From Curvibacter lanceolatus ATCC 14669 (GTDB lineage Bacteria; Pseudomonadota; Gammaproteobacteria; Burkholderiales; Burkholderiaceae_C), in contig NZ_KB906268.1 of NCBI RefSeq assembly GCF_000381265.1, forward strand, positions 62,001 to 126,000: 64,000 nucleotides of DNA. The letters run 5' to 3'. Positions 62,706 through 64,000 of the stretch are shown here, piece after piece; position 1 is the stretch's first letter; every line of letters starts with the position of its first letter. The notes under the pieces are model-generated. The model saw only the letters and a program-made list of their open reading frames with translations. It ran no database searches and had not been told where the DNA came from. The translations under genes and the position numbers were made by a program.

Positions 62706-62917
62706 TTTCACGAGTCAAGAAATTCAAATTTTTGTGAAAACTGGCAATGGATAATGGTGGATTATCTGTTGTGATGGCTGCGAAATGCCGCCAAAGCCGG
62801 GTTGGCGCCATGTAACGCGTCGGGAGGGGGTGTTTTTACAAGGAGGCTACGTCCACAGGTGGCCCCCCCTTTGTGATCTGGGGTCCTCTTGTTTTTAGTG
62901 CAATTTGGGACGTTTCA

Positions 62918-62982
62918 GAACCCAGCATCCATGCGGGTTCCCAGAGGGCGCCCTCTTGGAACCCGCATGAATACTGGGTTCT
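62918..62982. repeat. 65-bp near-perfect palindrome
   Basis: The arms AGAACCCAG...CATGCGGGTTCC and GGAACCCGCATG...CTGGGTTCT surround the central palindrome AGAGGGCGCCCTCT. Only a few positions mismatch. It lies between kfrA and a Tn3 transposase start, in a 480-bp stretch without a gene (62655-63134). GGGGTCCTCTTGTTTTTAGT at about 62880 might be a Tn3-type end. Confidence 0.6.
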
Positions 62983-63134
62983 CTGACCCCCCTCTATCCA
63001 GAAATCCCGCCACGCTGCGGCTGACCCACAAGACTGCCCACTTTTTCATCAGTCTTTCCTGAGCCCATGTTTGAGGCCGGGGATGGAGCGCATCAATAAT
63101 TGCTGCCCCACACATCAATCGCCTGGAGTCCCCG

Positions 63135-63385
63135 ATGGACCATTGGAGAGCCCCTTACCTGGGACTGCGTGAGATCCCGCCGAGTCTTGACGACTTCGAG
63201 CTGACCACGTTCTTCTCCTTCAGTGCGGCTGAGCTGGCTGCAATTCGCTCCCTGCGCAAACCCCTTCACCGCTTGGCGCTGGCTCTGCAAATCGGCTTCC
63301 TGCGCATGACTGGGCAGACGCTGAGCGCCTTTGAACAGGTTCCAAAAGAGCTGTGGACTCATCTGGGACTGCAACTCGGTGTTGA
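63135..63385 (+). pseudogene. tnpA: Tn3-family transposase N-terminal part
   Basis: MDHWRAPYLGLREIPPSLDD, FELTTFFSFSAAELAAIRSL and LALALQIGFLRMTGQTLSAF are the DUF4158 N-terminal domain of Tn3 transposases. Homology ends at LGLQLGV, about 63385. The following frame to 63530 is unrelated. Orientation is opposite to the C-terminal fragment at 60903-61545, so they need not come from one gene. Confidence 0.75.
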
Positions 63386-63668
63386 TGGGGTTCTAAGCCC
63401 AAACCGGCGGAAATTTCAGACGCCGATCCGACACCGGTATTGCAAGGTGTTGATCTACATTTTTGGGCTTTGTACAAAATCTGGTGGAATCGGCAGTGGG
63501 CGGATTTTTGTGCCGATCCTGGGAGGCTAAAAGCGCCCAAACCCTCGAATGGTCAACTGACAATAGCATCACCTTTGAAAGTGGGCTACGCGTTCCTTTT
63601 TCAAGTATTCCAACACTCTATGTGCTGTGAACTACTTAGGCCAGAAATACCCGTGTGATATCATTTAC

Positions 63669-64000
63669 TCATAAGTCAGTAATATAGGAGACAGATGGAT
63701 GTCTGAAAAATGACTTGACCAACGCGCTGTCGTTGGCGATATTTTGTAGCTGCTCATCGACACGGCATTGCAGCTTTTCACCCGCCTTCAACGGTGAACG
63801 CGCCACCCCGGTGCGTTTGGCATGACTCCAAACCAACTCATCGGGATTCAAGTCAGGCGCATAGCCGGGCAGGAAGTGCAGCGTCAGTTTGCCCTCTGTA
63901 CTGGCGACGTATTCCTTAACGATTGCCTTTTTGTGCGCTGGCAACCCATCGACCACCAGACGCACAGGTTTCTTGCGCCGATGCATCATCTTCTTGAGTA
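63669..64000 (-). CDS. IS630-family transposase, cut by the window end
   Basis: The C-terminal part of the DDE core is present: VRLVVDGLPAHKKAIVKEYV (second catalytic Asp) and LHFLPGYAPDLNPDELVWSH, where the final acidic residue is Glu. The frame stays open through 64000 on the minus strand (LKKMMHRRKKP), so the gene starts outside. The nearby end lies about 63656-63668. Confidence 0.8.
   Translation of the reverse strand, partial: LKKMMHRRKKPVRLVVDGLPAHKKAIVKEYVASTEGKLTLHFLPGYAPDLNPDELVWSHAKRTGVARSPLKAGEKLQCRVDEQLQNIANDSALVKSFFRHPSVSYITDL

Overview
The window reads as a GC-rich betaproteobacterial sequence, most likely Burkholderiales (Comamonadaceae or Leptothrix/Sphaerotilus-like). This is inferred from the fimT-pilV-pilW-pilX-pilY1-pilE order, paired heavy-metal-type RND pumps, a KfrA-type plasmid protein, a large AT-hook tyrosine recombinase and the IS families present. 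No rRNA, tRNA or CRISPR array was found. Much of the window is accessory DNA: core-like operons are separated by broken insertion sequences and truncated genes.

1-4.4 kb: a HAD hydrolase gene broken by one in-frame stop, then a minus-strand run of small ORFan genes ending in a terminator. The run includes a zeta-toxin-like P-loop protein with an overlapping small partner and a HigA-like DNA-binding protein with an internal stop. Five intergenic gaps each carry a stem-loop of shared design just upstream of the next gene. 4.4-9.2 kb: an IS21 relic, an IS66 element with intact tnpA/tnpB/tnpC and an IS110 fragment. 9.2-15.4 kb: a tightly coupled type IV pilus minor-pilin operon (fimT, pilV, pilW, pilX, pilY1, pilE).

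15.7-31.1 kb: two HME-type RND efflux systems. System 1 is adaptor and permease on the plus strand. System 2 is adaptor, permease and a truncated outer-membrane factor on the minus strand. A complete outer-membrane factor and a divergent histidine kinase/LuxR-type regulator lie between them. 31.3-38.2 kb: an orphan acyl carrier protein, a CsoR-like metal sensor with a G/C-tract operator, and a magnesium module (OprB-like porin, MgtC, MgtA). 38.2-42.5 kb: AT-rich IS scars, a papain/transglutaminase-like unknown protein, and a chemoreceptor that lost its signalling half to an IS3 fragment.

42.7-48.7 kb: a Cys-less ArsC/LMW-phosphatase-like protein, a 1041-residue hybrid kinase overlapping an HD-GYP regulator, and a periplasmic solute-binding protein. 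49-54.5 kb: IS66 and IS3 relics, a small AT-rich gene, 5'-truncated dsbD and cation-diffusion-facilitator genes joined head to head, an OmpR-type regulator without a visible kinase, a short-chain dehydrogenase relic and two exported proteins.

55-64 kb: plasmid- or ICE-like DNA with an 830-residue tyrosine recombinase, an AbiE-type toxin-antitoxin pair whose promoter carries a symmetric four-half-site operator, a small plasmid-type protein, Tn3 fragments, KfrA with a 27-bp perfect palindrome, a 65-bp near-perfect palindrome, and an IS630 transposase running off the window end.
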